Shown here one piece after another: positions 33,433-41,646 of a stretch of DNA of 64,000 nucleotides (positions are counted from its first letter, which is position 1; each line of letters opens with the position of its first letter). The position numbers and the translations under genes are program-made. The notes under the pieces are model-generated. The model saw nothing but the letters and a program-made list of their open reading frames with translations, searched no databases and was not told the DNA's origin. Source of the stretch: Alkalibacterium sp049389645 (GTDB lineage Bacteria > Bacillota > Bacilli > Lactobacillales > Carnobacteriaceae_A); contig NZ_CP186540.1 in assembly GCF_049389645.1 (NCBI RefSeq), positions 1,426,001-1,490,000 of the forward strand. Direction: 5' to 3'.

Positions 33433-34539
33433 ATGAAACAAATATTTTTAATGTTAAATATGTTTATAACGTTCTTGGGGTTAGGCTTTTTAGGATATGA
33501 AGTGGGTATGCTTTCAGCGATCCATGACTGGACCTGGATACATATTCCCGTTTTTATGAGCTATTTCGTTGTTAGTTTCTTTTTGCACATTATTATACAT
33601 GAAGCCGGTCATTTAGTAGCCGGACTGTTATCAGGCTATTCTTTTTCAATGTTTAAATTGTTAAGATTTATATGGGTGAAAGAGTCAGGAAAAATCACTC
33701 TAAAAAAACAGCGTGTTCCCGGTATGCTGGGACAGTGCTTAATGATGCCACCTGAGAAAATCGCTTCTCCACCATACGCTTTATATCATTTGGGAGGGAT
33801 CATAGCCAATCTTATTGCGGCGGCAGGGGGCTATCTAATGTGGATGATGCCATTCCCCCCATTAGTGAAAGTAGGCTTCCTCACGTTTACCGTTTTTGGA
33901 ATTATTCTTGCGATGATGAACCTCATCCCTGTGGGGCCAAATGATGGCATGCATTTGTGGAAGGCTTCAAAAAGTATAGAATATCAGATCCAATTCAATC
34001 AGTTGCTTCAGATACATGCAGGGATGATCAAAGGGAAAACTGCGCGAGAACTACAGGGATTACTTTACTTTGTTGGAAAAGAGCCGTTAACAGATGGAAA
34101 TAATACGACGATGCTATCGCTTGAGGCGTTGAAATATACCGAAAAATTTGAATTTGATCAAGCGGAGATGACGTTGCGACCGCTATGGGAACAGTTTGAC
34201 CAGTTGCTGGATCTGCAGAAATTTGAAGTTTTAAAAGAATATCTCTTTGTATTGCTTTTAAGCCATCCTGATGATGAGGCTGTAGCGAAAATTGTAAATA
34301 ACAAGTGGTTCAAAAAACAGGGAAATGTCAAGCAGGCGGATACCAAACGTGTATTAGCTGCCTATGCTTTCGTAAAAGAAAATGATTATGAAAAAGCGGT
34401 AAGACTCCTGGATGAGGCAGAAAGTTATATCGAAAAAGCACCAACGTTAACTGATCAAAAAATCGAGAGAAAATTGAATGACTACCTTCGTAAGAAAATT
34501 AAAGAAGCAGGCTCTGACTCAGTAACTGATAGAATATAA
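33433..34539 (+). CDS. M50-like (site-2 protease family) membrane metallopeptidase
   Basis: 368 residues. The zinc motif HEAGH is at 56-60 inside a membrane helix (SFFLHIIIHEAGHLVAG), and the second ligand site NLIPVGPNDGMHLW (Asp171) matches the N-x-(P)DG motif of M50 enzymes, so both halves of the active site are present. Four or so helices fill residues 5-165. The C-terminal 180 residues are soluble and helical, TPR-like (FDQAEMTLRPLWEQF, NDYEKAVRLLDEAESYI). It may cleave within the membrane. The ECF anti-sigma factor 0.7 kb downstream is a possible substrate, but a terminator separates them. Confidence 0.78.
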   Translation: MKQIFLMLNMFITFLGLGFLGYEVGMLSAIHDWTWIHIPVFMSYFVVSFFLHIIIHEAGHLVAGLLSGYSFSMFKLLRFIWVKESGKITLKKQRVPGMLGQCLMMPPEKIASPPYALYHLGGIIANLIAAAGGYLMWMMPFPPLVKVGFLTFTVFGIILAMMNLIPVGPNDGMHLWKASKSIEYQIQFNQLLQIHAGMIKGKTARELQGLLYFVGKEPLTDGNNTTMLSLEALKYTEKFEFDQAEMTLRPLWEQFDQLLDLQKFEVLKEYLFVLLLSHPDDEAVAKIVNNKWFKKQGNVKQADTKRVLAAYAFVKENDYEKAVRLLDEAESYIEKAPTLTDQKIERKLNDYLRKKIKEAGSDSVTDRI

Positions 34540-34589
34540 GACTGTGAATATCAGAATTAAAAGCTTGTACTTATCGGATCAAACTAAAT

Positions 34590-34646
34590 GAAACAGGACT
34601 CAAGCTTCCCATACATTAGTATAAGGAAAAGTGAGTCCTGTTTTTG
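34590..34646 (+). terminator. Terminator after the M50 gene
   Basis: AAACAGGACTCA pairs with TGAGTCCTGTTT over 12 bp, followed by more T. The loop is about 29 nt. Confidence 0.75.
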
Positions 34647-34719
34647 ATAAGGCGTTTTATTTTAAACAGTCAATGAACAACGGACTTGAAAATATAAGTT
34701 ATAATTATTTTGAAAAGGT

Positions 34720-34747
34720 TGTAAGATTTCGTCCGTTGGCGCGTCTT
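34720..34747 (+). promoter_or_regulatory. ECF-type promoter of the sigma/anti-sigma operon
   Basis: TGTAAG and CGTCTT are separated by 16 nt, the spacing and element types (TGWAAC/CGTC) of B. subtilis ECF promoters. It lies about 25 nt upstream of the GTG start, so the sigma factor probably drives its own operon. Confidence 0.55.
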
Positions 34748-34769
34748 ATATATATAGGGGGGTGAGAAG

Positions 34770-35255
34770 GTGGTAGAGCTTGAAGAGATTTATGCATTGT
34801 ATTTCAAAGATGTCTATTTGTTCGCATACAGCTTAACGAGGGACAAGCACCTGGCTGAAGATATTACTTCTGAAACATTCTTAAAAGCACTAAAATCCTT
34901 GGATAGTTTCAAAGGGGAGAGTGATATCCGCGTCTGGCTTTTTCAAATTGCAAAAAACACCTATTACTCCTATTTAAGAAAGCATAAAAAAGAAATAGCA
35001 CTCGATTCCATCGGAGAGATAGAAGCTGAAATAGATATAGAAAAGATTGTCTCTTCTAAAGAAGAATCGATGAATGTACATAAAGTTCTGCATCAGCTTT
35101 CTGAACCTTACAAGGAGGTCTTTACGTTAAGATTGTTTGGAGAACTGAGTTTTAAACAGATAGGTGAACTATTCGGTAAAACAGACAATTGGGCTTGCGT
35201 GACCTTTTATAGAGCGAAAAGAAAAATAAGAGAAGAAATGAGGGAAAACGAATGA
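34770..35255 (+). CDS. ECF-type RNA polymerase sigma factor
   Basis: 161 residues, GTG start after GGGGGGTGA. Region 2 (about 8-75) contains YLFAYSLTRDKHLAEDITSE and FLKALKSLDSFKGES; region 4 (about 103-155) contains SEPYKEVFTLRLFGELSFKQ and IGELFGKTDNWACVTFYRAK. Such factors redirect RNA polymerase in response to envelope stress. The anti-sigma gene overlaps by 4 nt. Confidence 0.92.
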   Translation: MVELEEIYALYFKDVYLFAYSLTRDKHLAEDITSETFLKALKSLDSFKGESDIRVWLFQIAKNTYYSYLRKHKKEIALDSIGEIEAEIDIEKIVSSKEESMNVHKVLHQLSEPYKEVFTLRLFGELSFKQIGELFGKTDNWACVTFYRAKRKIREEMRENE

Positions 35256-36163
35256 ATGTATCCTGCAATGTCATAAAAGATCTCATCCCCTTATATGCGG
35301 AAGATATGCTCAGTGATGATTCAGTAAACCTGGTAGAAAAGCATCTTGAGCACTGTGACGACTGTCGGAATTTGCTGAATGAACTAAACCAGCCGTATCA
35401 TGCTCCTGCAGAAACTAGCGTCAGGCCACTAATGAAGATGAAATCGGCTCTTAGAAAGAAGAAAGCAGTAACGATAGCTCTGACGTTTGTTTTTACATTG
35501 TTGTTTTCTGCACTCCTCTTTGCTTTTATGACTGCACCAAAGTATCTGCCCTATAGTGAAGAGCTAATTCAAGTTAGCGAGCAAGCAAATGGGTCTGTCG
35601 TCGTAGAATTCAGTGAAGAGGTCTCAGGCTATGATATGGACCGGTATTCATTAGAAGGAGATCCTGACATGGCTTATCATCTCACCACTTGGACCACTAT
35701 CTGGGAGGAGTATATACAGCCAAACGACATCGGGACAGTGGTGTTGAATGCAGAAGATGAAACCGTGTCGTCAGTTTACTACTATCAGACTGACGGAGCA
35801 CCGGACCGATTGATTTATGGGGTTGATGATAATCCAAATGGAGGGATAGTGACTTTGCCAAGACTGAATCTGTCTTATTATCTACTGATAGCTATTATAT
35901 TGAGCGGGTCATGTCTGGTTATTATAGCGGTGTTCCGTCGGCATAAGCAAATCGTTGAAATGTCTATTAAGACGCTATTACTCACGGTTTCTTATATGAT
36001 TGCCCATGTAATCGTTAGAGGATTAACTTCTGCATCCTATAACTCCACAAGAGATCTGCTGGCCATTATTTTGATTGTGATTCCGTTATATGCTCTGATT
36101 TTATTGGGAATAAACGTTAATTCTATCAGAAGAGAACGAAAACAAATCGAGAAGTTAAACTGA
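35252..36163 (+). CDS. anti-sigma factor with zf-HC2 domain
   Basis: 303 residues. The N-terminal anti-sigma domain has Cys5 and the zinc set His31-x3-Cys35-x2-Cys38 (KHLEHCDDC). One helix follows at about 72-94 (AVTIALTFVFTLLFSALLFAFM), then an outside domain of about 110 residues, then three more helices from about 208 on (YLLIAIILSGSCLVIIAVF, TLLLTVSYMIAHVIV, LLAIILIVIPLYALILLGI). It would hold the sigma factor at the membrane until a signal triggers release, possibly by proteolysis. Confidence 0.88.
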   Translation: MNVSCNVIKDLIPLYAEDMLSDDSVNLVEKHLEHCDDCRNLLNELNQPYHAPAETSVRPLMKMKSALRKKKAVTIALTFVFTLLFSALLFAFMTAPKYLPYSEELIQVSEQANGSVVVEFSEEVSGYDMDRYSLEGDPDMAYHLTTWTTIWEEYIQPNDIGTVVLNAEDETVSSVYYYQTDGAPDRLIYGVDDNPNGGIVTLPRLNLSYYLLIAIILSGSCLVIIAVFRRHKQIVEMSIKTLLLTVSYMIAHVIVRGLTSASYNSTRDLLAIILIVIPLYALILLGINVNSIRRERKQIEKLN

Positions 36164-36167
36164 CAAA

Positions 36168-36207
36168 AGAGGCCCTTGTTTACTGCAATAGTAAACAAGG
36201 GCTTCTT
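36168..36207. terminator. Bidirectional terminator between the anti-sigma and PLD genes
   Basis: GCCCTTGTTTACT pairs with AGTAAACAAGGGC around GCAAT, with AAGA/TCTT extending the stem. Confidence 0.75.
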
Positions 36208-36265
36208 ATATATATATTTAAGCTTTTGTTGATTAGAACAATATTTAATTTCTAACCGGCTTCTT

Positions 36266-37756
36266 CTAAAACGTCGACAGTCCGCTCCATTCCTGGATAT
36301 GATACAGCCAGTCTTTCCAAACTGTTGCTTCCGCATGTTCGGCGTAGTCAACGGTGTACGTGCCACCTTCGTTCTCCCAAATGCGGTCAAAGTACTGCAG
36401 CATGTCCTCTATTGCCGGTTGACCTTTTGCTCCTGAGATCCTGACGTTGGTTTCCAAGTTATAGTCCTGCAAATTTCTGCGGGTGAAGTTCGTGGATCCA
36501 CCGATCATGGTCACCTCTTCTGCTGTTTCGTGAAGCAGGAATTTCGTATGGAACTGTTCTCCGTGAGACTGATACCACCTTATATCGATCGAACTGTTGC
36601 CCTGAATCAATTCATCCGCAACCGGACGATTTGGGATGCCGATTTTTTTTACGCCGAAAGCATCCTCATTGATGTCCAGAATGATTTGGATGTGTACCTC
36701 TCGACGTTCAGCTTCGAGTAAAGCCGTAATGATGTCTCGGTCCGAGATATAAAACATCCCTATTTTGATCATCTCAGTCGACTGTGCCAGATTGATGGAC
36801 TCAAGGAGGGACGTCTTGATTTTCTGTTCAGTCAATAATTGAACAGTGTAGGCTTCATCTGTCTCAGCACTTTTACTCTTGATTTGAAAAGAATCAAACA
36901 GAGCCGTATCGAAACCGGACATTTCAGCGACTGCTCTCTCAGAGGCAAGCAAATCGTTCAAGAATGGCCCCTGCATGACATAGGCGACATTGGAATGATA
37001 GGCACTGGCATCATGAGGGTTGGCAGATGTGATCAGTCCTTCACGTTCAGTCATGATCGTTTTTCGATGGTTGGCTTTAAAGTGCAGCAAATTGAGATAG
37101 GAAAGGACATTGACCTTTGGACCTTGAGCACGAAAAGCGTTCGGCAGATAGCTGGATTCGGATGTATCGAACCAGTTCAAATAAGTCCGTGAAAAACCGG
37201 AATAAATAGGATTGGAATCTCTTAACGGCTCTAGATCAGTAATGATGACTTCGATTCCTGCATCTTTCATCTGATCGATGGTCTCTGGCATGTAGGTGCC
37301 ATAAAAAGTGTTGATGGGATCGGTGATGAAAACAATGTCCACTTCAGGTGCGTCCCGTTTCTTTTGGATGAGCAGTTCTGCCAGATCGTTCGCTAGCGTT
37401 GGGAAGTCCAAATCGGGATTGGTATGGTCGTAATCATCATTGAACAAGAACATATCCGCCACGATGAAGTCTTCTGCCTCGGCGATCATGTGATAGATAT
37501 AGTCGGAGATTTCCTGTTCATGTTCGACTTCGCCCTTTGCATTTTCATAGGTCAAGTCATAGAGGAACTGGAAGTCGCTCGTCTTGTGCCGTTCGCCTTT
37601 TACGGAGATGCCCTGGGGAACAGGTTTCAAATAATGATACAGTGAAACCATCAGCGGAATCAGGATCAAGCAGAAAATGATCACGCTCAGCAGTGTTTTT
37701 TTCTCAAGTAAAGATGCAACTTTCTTTTTGAATGAAGGATTTTTTCTTGTAGGCAT
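36266..37756 (-). CDS. phospholipase D family protein (cardiolipin-synthase-like)
   Basis: 496 residues. One N-terminal helix (LLSVIIFCLILIPLMVSLYH, about 22-41). Two HKD motifs: His230-x-Lys232 in NHRKTIM with S-x-N at 244-246, and His403-x-Lys405 in FHTKFLLHE with GSTNFT at 420-425. Such proteins transfer or hydrolyse phosphatidyl groups outside the membrane; cardiolipin synthesis or nuclease-like activity are alternatives. Decayed copies of its 3' end occur at 26940 and 27806, so the family was once more numerous here. Separate minus-strand unit inside a plus-strand cluster. Confidence 0.85.
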   Translation of the reverse strand: MPTRKNPSFKKKVASLLEKKTLLSVIIFCLILIPLMVSLYHYLKPVPQGISVKGERHKTSDFQFLYDLTYENAKGEVEHEQEISDYIYHMIAEAEDFIVADMFLFNDDYDHTNPDLDFPTLANDLAELLIQKKRDAPEVDIVFITDPINTFYGTYMPETIDQMKDAGIEVIITDLEPLRDSNPIYSGFSRTYLNWFDTSESSYLPNAFRAQGPKVNVLSYLNLLHFKANHRKTIMTEREGLITSANPHDASAYHSNVAYVMQGPFLNDLLASERAVAEMSGFDTALFDSFQIKSKSAETDEAYTVQLLTEQKIKTSLLESINLAQSTEMIKIGMFYISDRDIITALLEAERREVHIQIILDINEDAFGVKKIGIPNRPVADELIQGNSSIDIRWYQSHGEQFHTKFLLHETAEEVTMIGGSTNFTRRNLQDYNLETNVRISGAKGQPAIEDMLQYFDRIWENEGGTYTVDYAEHAEATVWKDWLYHIQEWSGLSTF

Positions 37757-37898
37757 AATCGACCTGCTTTCTTTTATGTAGTCTGTACGTGTGAGTTATT
37801 GTCTATAGTTTATCATGAAAACAAAGTGATGTCGCCGTGATCAGCAGGGATAAAATATAATAACAAACGTTTTCATAAATAAAATATAGTTTTTTTAG

Positions 37899-37928
37899 AA
37901 AAGCGCTATCAATAGAGGGCGCTTTTTT
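37899..37928 (+). terminator. Stray plus-strand terminator
   Basis: AAAGCGC pairs with GCGCTTT around a loop, followed by a T-run. No plus-strand gene lies upstream for 1.7 kb, so it may be a leftover of a deleted gene or protect the downstream gene from readthrough. Confidence 0.55.
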
Positions 37929-38012
37929 GCTAAACTGAAGGTAATAGAATAGTCAATTAAGAAAGAACACAGCTGAGAATAAGTTTTGTTGATCATAGTA
38001 TGGAGGGAGAAA

Positions 38013-39470
38013 ATGAAAACACTAAAAAATTGGCTCTATATTGCCTTGAGAGGGACCGTGTTTGTCTACTTACCGGTGGCCCTGCTGCTTTATGGCAGTT
38101 ACAGGGCTGTCTTCAATATAAATCCAGGCGTTCAGTGGGCATTTATCGTATTCTATCTCTTATTCTTTCTCCGGTGGTTGATCGCTAAATACAGACACCA
38201 ATCCATCGAGGAAGAAGTCCAAAGCTTTGACGGTTTAGACAAGCTGATCGAGCAGGGTAGATGGAAAGTCACCGATAAGAGTGAAAACGAAATGACGGTA
38301 AGACCGACATTCGATGTACCGCTCAACCGGGTCGTCAATGACCGGATCGTTCTACATTATGTAACCGATAAAGTAACGATCGAAGGACCTAAGCATTACA
38401 TCACGATACTGGATAAAAATATCCGAGGGGAAGAGAGCCTCTGGACCAGAAAAAGTGTCTCATCTCTCAAATTCATCCTTATTGCGGTCATAGGACTTAT
38501 GCCACTAATGGCGGAATCTAATCTGGTATGGAGCATGAATGTTCTGCGCCACAACACACTCTCAAGTGTCAGTGATGAAGTGGAAATCGACTCGGAAGAA
38601 TACAGTGGCAATTCGCTGGAAAACACATTGAATTACGGACGTGCAGTCGAAAGCGAAAAGTACATATTTTATGTTGAAAATCATTTGAATCTCGTCAAGA
38701 TAGACAAACAGTTTGAAAACAAAGAGTACCTGATAGAACAAGAGGGAGGAACGGGCGTCAGTCAACTGAACGTGGTCGGAGATTGGCTATACTTCACCAG
38801 AGGAGAAAGCCTGGAAAGGATGAGGACGGATGGTAGCGCTCATTCAACGCTTTATTCCTTGGGATATCTTGTGGAATTGCAGATTCAGGGGAACTGGATC
38901 TACTTTTTGAGCTGGGAAGATGATTTTAGCGTCTATAAAATGGACTTGAACGGACAAAATCTCGAGCAGCTGATAGACGTTAAAGCCTCCAGTCTCTCCA
39001 TCTATGACAGTCGACTGCTGATCAGCCATGAAAAAGAAGGACGGTCGGTCGTGGAAAGCTATAGCCTCGACGGCAGGGATGGTCAGGTCGTCATAAATGA
39101 CCCCGCACAAAATCTGACGATATGGAACGATGACTACTATTATATAGGTGGCAACCATAAACTTTACCGGAGTGAAGTAGGGGAAGAAAGCGAACCGGAA
39201 GTGGTCGTGCACGGGCCTGTTTCTTCTTATCTGCCTACCGAGCAAGGCATCATCTATTCGCTGCACTCGAGTCAGGGGGCATACCCTGGAGCGGGCGTCT
39301 ACAAGATGACCTTTGATGGCAGCGAGAGTTCCAACCTTTCCGACCTGGACAGAGTGGAAGGGTTTGCGAAAGTCGGTGACTCGGTTCTCTTCACTGCAGG
39401 CGTGGGTTTTGATGAACCCGATGTGAATAGAATCGATTTGGAAAGTGAATCGATCGATGTGCTGGACTGA
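38013..39470 (+). CDS. DUF5050-like membrane-anchored beta-propeller protein, copy 2
   Basis: 485 residues from the ATG at 38013, after GGAGGGAG; the TTG at 37986 is not used. Same build as the protein at 30109: N-terminal helices (NWLYIALRGTVFVYLPVALL), a conserved cytosolic patch MTVRPTFDVPLNRVVNDRIV, a helix at about 160-178, then blades GDWLYFTRGESLERMRTDG, GNWIYFLSWEDDFSVYKMDL and YYYIGGNHKLYRSEV. About half of the residues agree with copy 1. The conserved cytosolic block suggests a fixed inner partner, while the outside blades diverge more. Confidence 0.7.
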   Translation: MKTLKNWLYIALRGTVFVYLPVALLLYGSYRAVFNINPGVQWAFIVFYLLFFLRWLIAKYRHQSIEEEVQSFDGLDKLIEQGRWKVTDKSENEMTVRPTFDVPLNRVVNDRIVLHYVTDKVTIEGPKHYITILDKNIRGEESLWTRKSVSSLKFILIAVIGLMPLMAESNLVWSMNVLRHNTLSSVSDEVEIDSEEYSGNSLENTLNYGRAVESEKYIFYVENHLNLVKIDKQFENKEYLIEQEGGTGVSQLNVVGDWLYFTRGESLERMRTDGSAHSTLYSLGYLVELQIQGNWIYFLSWEDDFSVYKMDLNGQNLEQLIDVKASSLSIYDSRLLISHEKEGRSVVESYSLDGRDGQVVINDPAQNLTIWNDDYYYIGGNHKLYRSEVGEESEPEVVVHGPVSSYLPTEQGIIYSLHSSQGAYPGAGVYKMTFDGSESSNLSDLDRVEGFAKVGDSVLFTAGVGFDEPDVNRIDLESESIDVLD

Positions 39471-39535
39471 ATGAGGTAGTGCAGCATCGATCGTTTTGAA
39501 AAGAATAATCAAGATAGAAGAAAGTGGGGAAATAG

Positions 39536-39736
39536 ATGAAATTTGGCATGCGCAAGCCGAGCATTAAACGATCGATAAAAGCGCGGACGACGGGGAGAGC
39601 CAAACGAGCAGTGAAAAGAAACGTGTTACCTGGTTACGGTAAAAAGGGAATGGGCTGGCTTAAGGATCCGAAAAAAGCCGCCTACAATAAAGTGTACAAA
39701 AAGACATCCTTTTCTTTTTGGGATGTATTCAAATGA
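39536..39736 (+). CDS. small basic conserved protein, unknown
   Basis: 66 residues, about one third Lys/Arg (MKFGMRKPSIKRSIKARTTG, then GYGKKGMGWLKDPKKAAYNK). The KARTTGRAKRA and PGYGKKGMGW parts recur in small proteins of Firmicutes that I recall as hypothetical or phage-like. RNA or DNA binding is plausible from charge only. GAAAGTGGGG lies upstream. Confidence 0.6.
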   Translation: MKFGMRKPSIKRSIKARTTGRAKRAVKRNVLPGYGKKGMGWLKDPKKAAYNKVYKKTSFSFWDVFK

Positions 39737-39781
39737 TATCTAAGTGCTAAAGCTAAGCTTACATATAAGGGGAGGAAAGCA

Positions 39782-40306
39782 ATGATCGAGGAGTTAAAGT
39801 GCCCATATTGTGGCAATCAAACAGTTGAAGAAAATGAATTACAGCAACCAGAAGTGACAGATAAGTATGCATGCGGGACATGCGATAAAACGTTTGGACT
39901 AAGAGCCAATGAATCGATTCGCCAGTGTCATACATTTAGTTTTACTTATGGCGGCTTTCACGGGGGCTTCAAGACGATTCTCATCGAAGAACAAGACGGG
40001 TATGCAGACATGAAAATCATACCTCCGTATGGTGTTATTGAAAACAGAGAGCTCACTCTAAGAATCTCACTGGATGAATGGCGTGCAATCAAAGCTTACC
40101 TCTTTCAGGAGTTGTTTGTCCGGTCATGGGACGAAGACTATTATGACTCAAATATCATGGACGGCACACAATGGGAATTGAAACTGAAATTCGATAACAG
40201 AAAGAAATTCAAAGTAGCCGGTTCGAACCTTTTCCCAGCATTATTTGATGAACTCTTGGATTATCTCGATCCCTATTTTGAGCAGGTTGGAGCGGATAAG
40301 AAATGA
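39782..40306 (+). CDS. zinc-ribbon protein, unknown function
   Basis: 174 residues. The N-terminus holds a four-Cys zinc ribbon: CPYCGNQ (9-12) and CGTCDK (about 32-35). The remainder (GGFHGGFKTILIEEQDGYAD, LRISLDEWRAIKAYLFQEL) looks like a compact alpha/beta domain without known catalytic residues. It follows the small basic gene by 45 nt with AGGGGAGG at the start; both may be one unit. Last gene before the AT-rich island. Confidence 0.6.
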   Translation: MIEELKCPYCGNQTVEENELQQPEVTDKYACGTCDKTFGLRANESIRQCHTFSFTYGGFHGGFKTILIEEQDGYADMKIIPPYGVIENRELTLRISLDEWRAIKAYLFQELFVRSWDEDYYDSNIMDGTQWELKLKFDNRKKFKVAGSNLFPALFDELLDYLDPYFEQVGADKK

Positions 40307-40339
40307 TTAAAGTATTAGGGATAAAAGAATACATACATT

Positions 40340-40388
40340 GATTAAGTGTATAAAACACTTATTAATCAATTGTTTTATACACTTAATC
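40340..40388. repeat. 18-bp perfect inverted repeat at the left edge of the AT-rich island
   Basis: GATTAAGTGTATAAAACA (40340-40357) and TGTTTTATACACTTAATC (40371-40388) pair exactly around a 13-nt loop. No T-run follows. The base composition changes right after it. Confidence 0.6.
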
Positions 40389-40522
40389 CAGTCAAACAAC
40401 AACTGTATGATGAATCATTAAATTACTGAGATGAGGTTACTGCAAACTACCAATATTGTTAGTTGAAAAACAACTTTGAAGTAATAGATAAATATAATTA
40501 TTGAAATAGAAAGAGGTATAAT

Positions 40523-41479
40523 ATGAATGTTTTTATTGATTCAAATATATGGTTAGGGCTATACCATTTTTCAAGTGATGACCTATCTGAGTTTTCAAAA
40601 TTAAAAAATTTAAAAAATATAAAAATATATCTTCCTAGTCAAACTAAAGACGAAGTAAACAGAAATAGAATAGTTAAGATTAATGATGCCAGACGCAAAT
40701 TTGAAGATGTTAGTTATACACCGAAAATTCCTAACCTATATAATGAATTTGAAGATAAGTCTAAAGATTTTCGTAAATTGTCTAGAGAGATTGATAGCTT
40801 CTTTAAGGCTTGGAAAGAAGAAGTATCGTATGCCATTAATAAAAAAGAGTTGAAAGCAGATTTAGTAATCAAAGAGATATTTGAAAAAGCACATCAAGTA
40901 GATACTTCTGGTTACTATGATAAAGCTATTTATAGAATGGATGTTGGAAATCCTCCAGGAAAAAACAATAGCTACGGTGATGCTATAAATTGGGAAGCTC
41001 TTCTAGACGACGTTCCGGAAAGGGAAGATTTATTTATTATTACAGATGATAAAGACTACTATGATGATAAGAAAGAAGAGCAAGTTAATTCATTTTTACT
41101 TAATGAATGGAATGAACAAAAAAAGTCAGAGGTTCATGTATTTAATTCATTGGGTAGTTTTTTTGAAAAACATATACAAGTTATTCATTTAAAAGAAGAA
41201 CAAGAGAAGAATAAGTCTATAATAGATTTAGAAGAAACCCAGAGTTTTTCTAATACGCATTCTGTGATTCAAAAATTATTTTCTCATTTAGATTCTTTTT
41301 CTAAAGAACAAACTAGTAGAATTATAGATGCTGCAATTGATAATTCTCAAATAGGAAATATTTTAGAAGATCCTGATATAAAAGAATTTTATTGCAAATT
41401 ACTAAACAGAGATTTTAATAATTATATGAACAAAGATTTTCTGAAAAAACATCAATATGAGAGTACCTTAGTAGTGTAA
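40523..41479 (+). CDS. PIN-domain nuclease, DUF4935-like
   Basis: 318 residues. The N-terminal 200 are a PIN domain: Asp6 in NVFIDSNIWLGL, Glu44 in SQTKDEVNRNR, Asp153 in SYGDAINWEALL and Asp175/176 in DLFIITDDKDYY, so the metal-binding acid set is complete and RNase or DNase activity is likely. Residues 215-318 are helical and of unknown role. AAAGAGG precedes the ATG. The gene is very AT-rich. It ends 165 nt before a reverse-transcriptase gene on the same strand, with an inverted repeat between. PIN proteins of this kind occur in defence loci as the toxic effector. Confidence 0.82.
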   Translation: MNVFIDSNIWLGLYHFSSDDLSEFSKLKNLKNIKIYLPSQTKDEVNRNRIVKINDARRKFEDVSYTPKIPNLYNEFEDKSKDFRKLSREIDSFFKAWKEEVSYAINKKELKADLVIKEIFEKAHQVDTSGYYDKAIYRMDVGNPPGKNNSYGDAINWEALLDDVPEREDLFIITDDKDYYDDKKEEQVNSFLLNEWNEQKKSEVHVFNSLGSFFEKHIQVIHLKEEQEKNKSIIDLEETQSFSNTHSVIQKLFSHLDSFSKEQTSRIIDAAIDNSQIGNILEDPDIKEFYCKLLNRDFNNYMNKDFLKKHQYESTLVV

Positions 41480-41508
41480 TATTTTGATTAAAGCATATTA
41501 CACTACTA
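41470..41508 (+). terminator. Inverted repeat at the PIN gene stop, possible terminator
   Basis: TAGTAGTGTAATAT (41470-41483) pairs with ATATTACACTACTA (41495-41508). The left arm overlaps the last codons of the PIN gene. The tail ATAATTTG has few T, so termination would be partial at best. Confidence 0.5.
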
Positions 41509-41646
41509 TAATTTGAATTGATTAGTTCTATAATTATAAAATTTGTGTATGGATTAAATATGTGATGTTACTTTTAGAATGTCGTTTGTTACTTTTAAAT
41601 ATGAGATAGCAACATCAATAGTAAAAATAATTTTGAGGAGAAATAG
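41509..41646 (+). ncRNA. Candidate structured leader of the reverse transcriptase
   Basis: Non-coding. GATGTT (41564-41569) can pair with AACATC (41611-41616), enclosing two direct copies of GTTACTTTTA (41567-41576, 41588-41597). Many defence reverse transcriptases have a template RNA beside them. Only a candidate. Confidence 0.3.
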
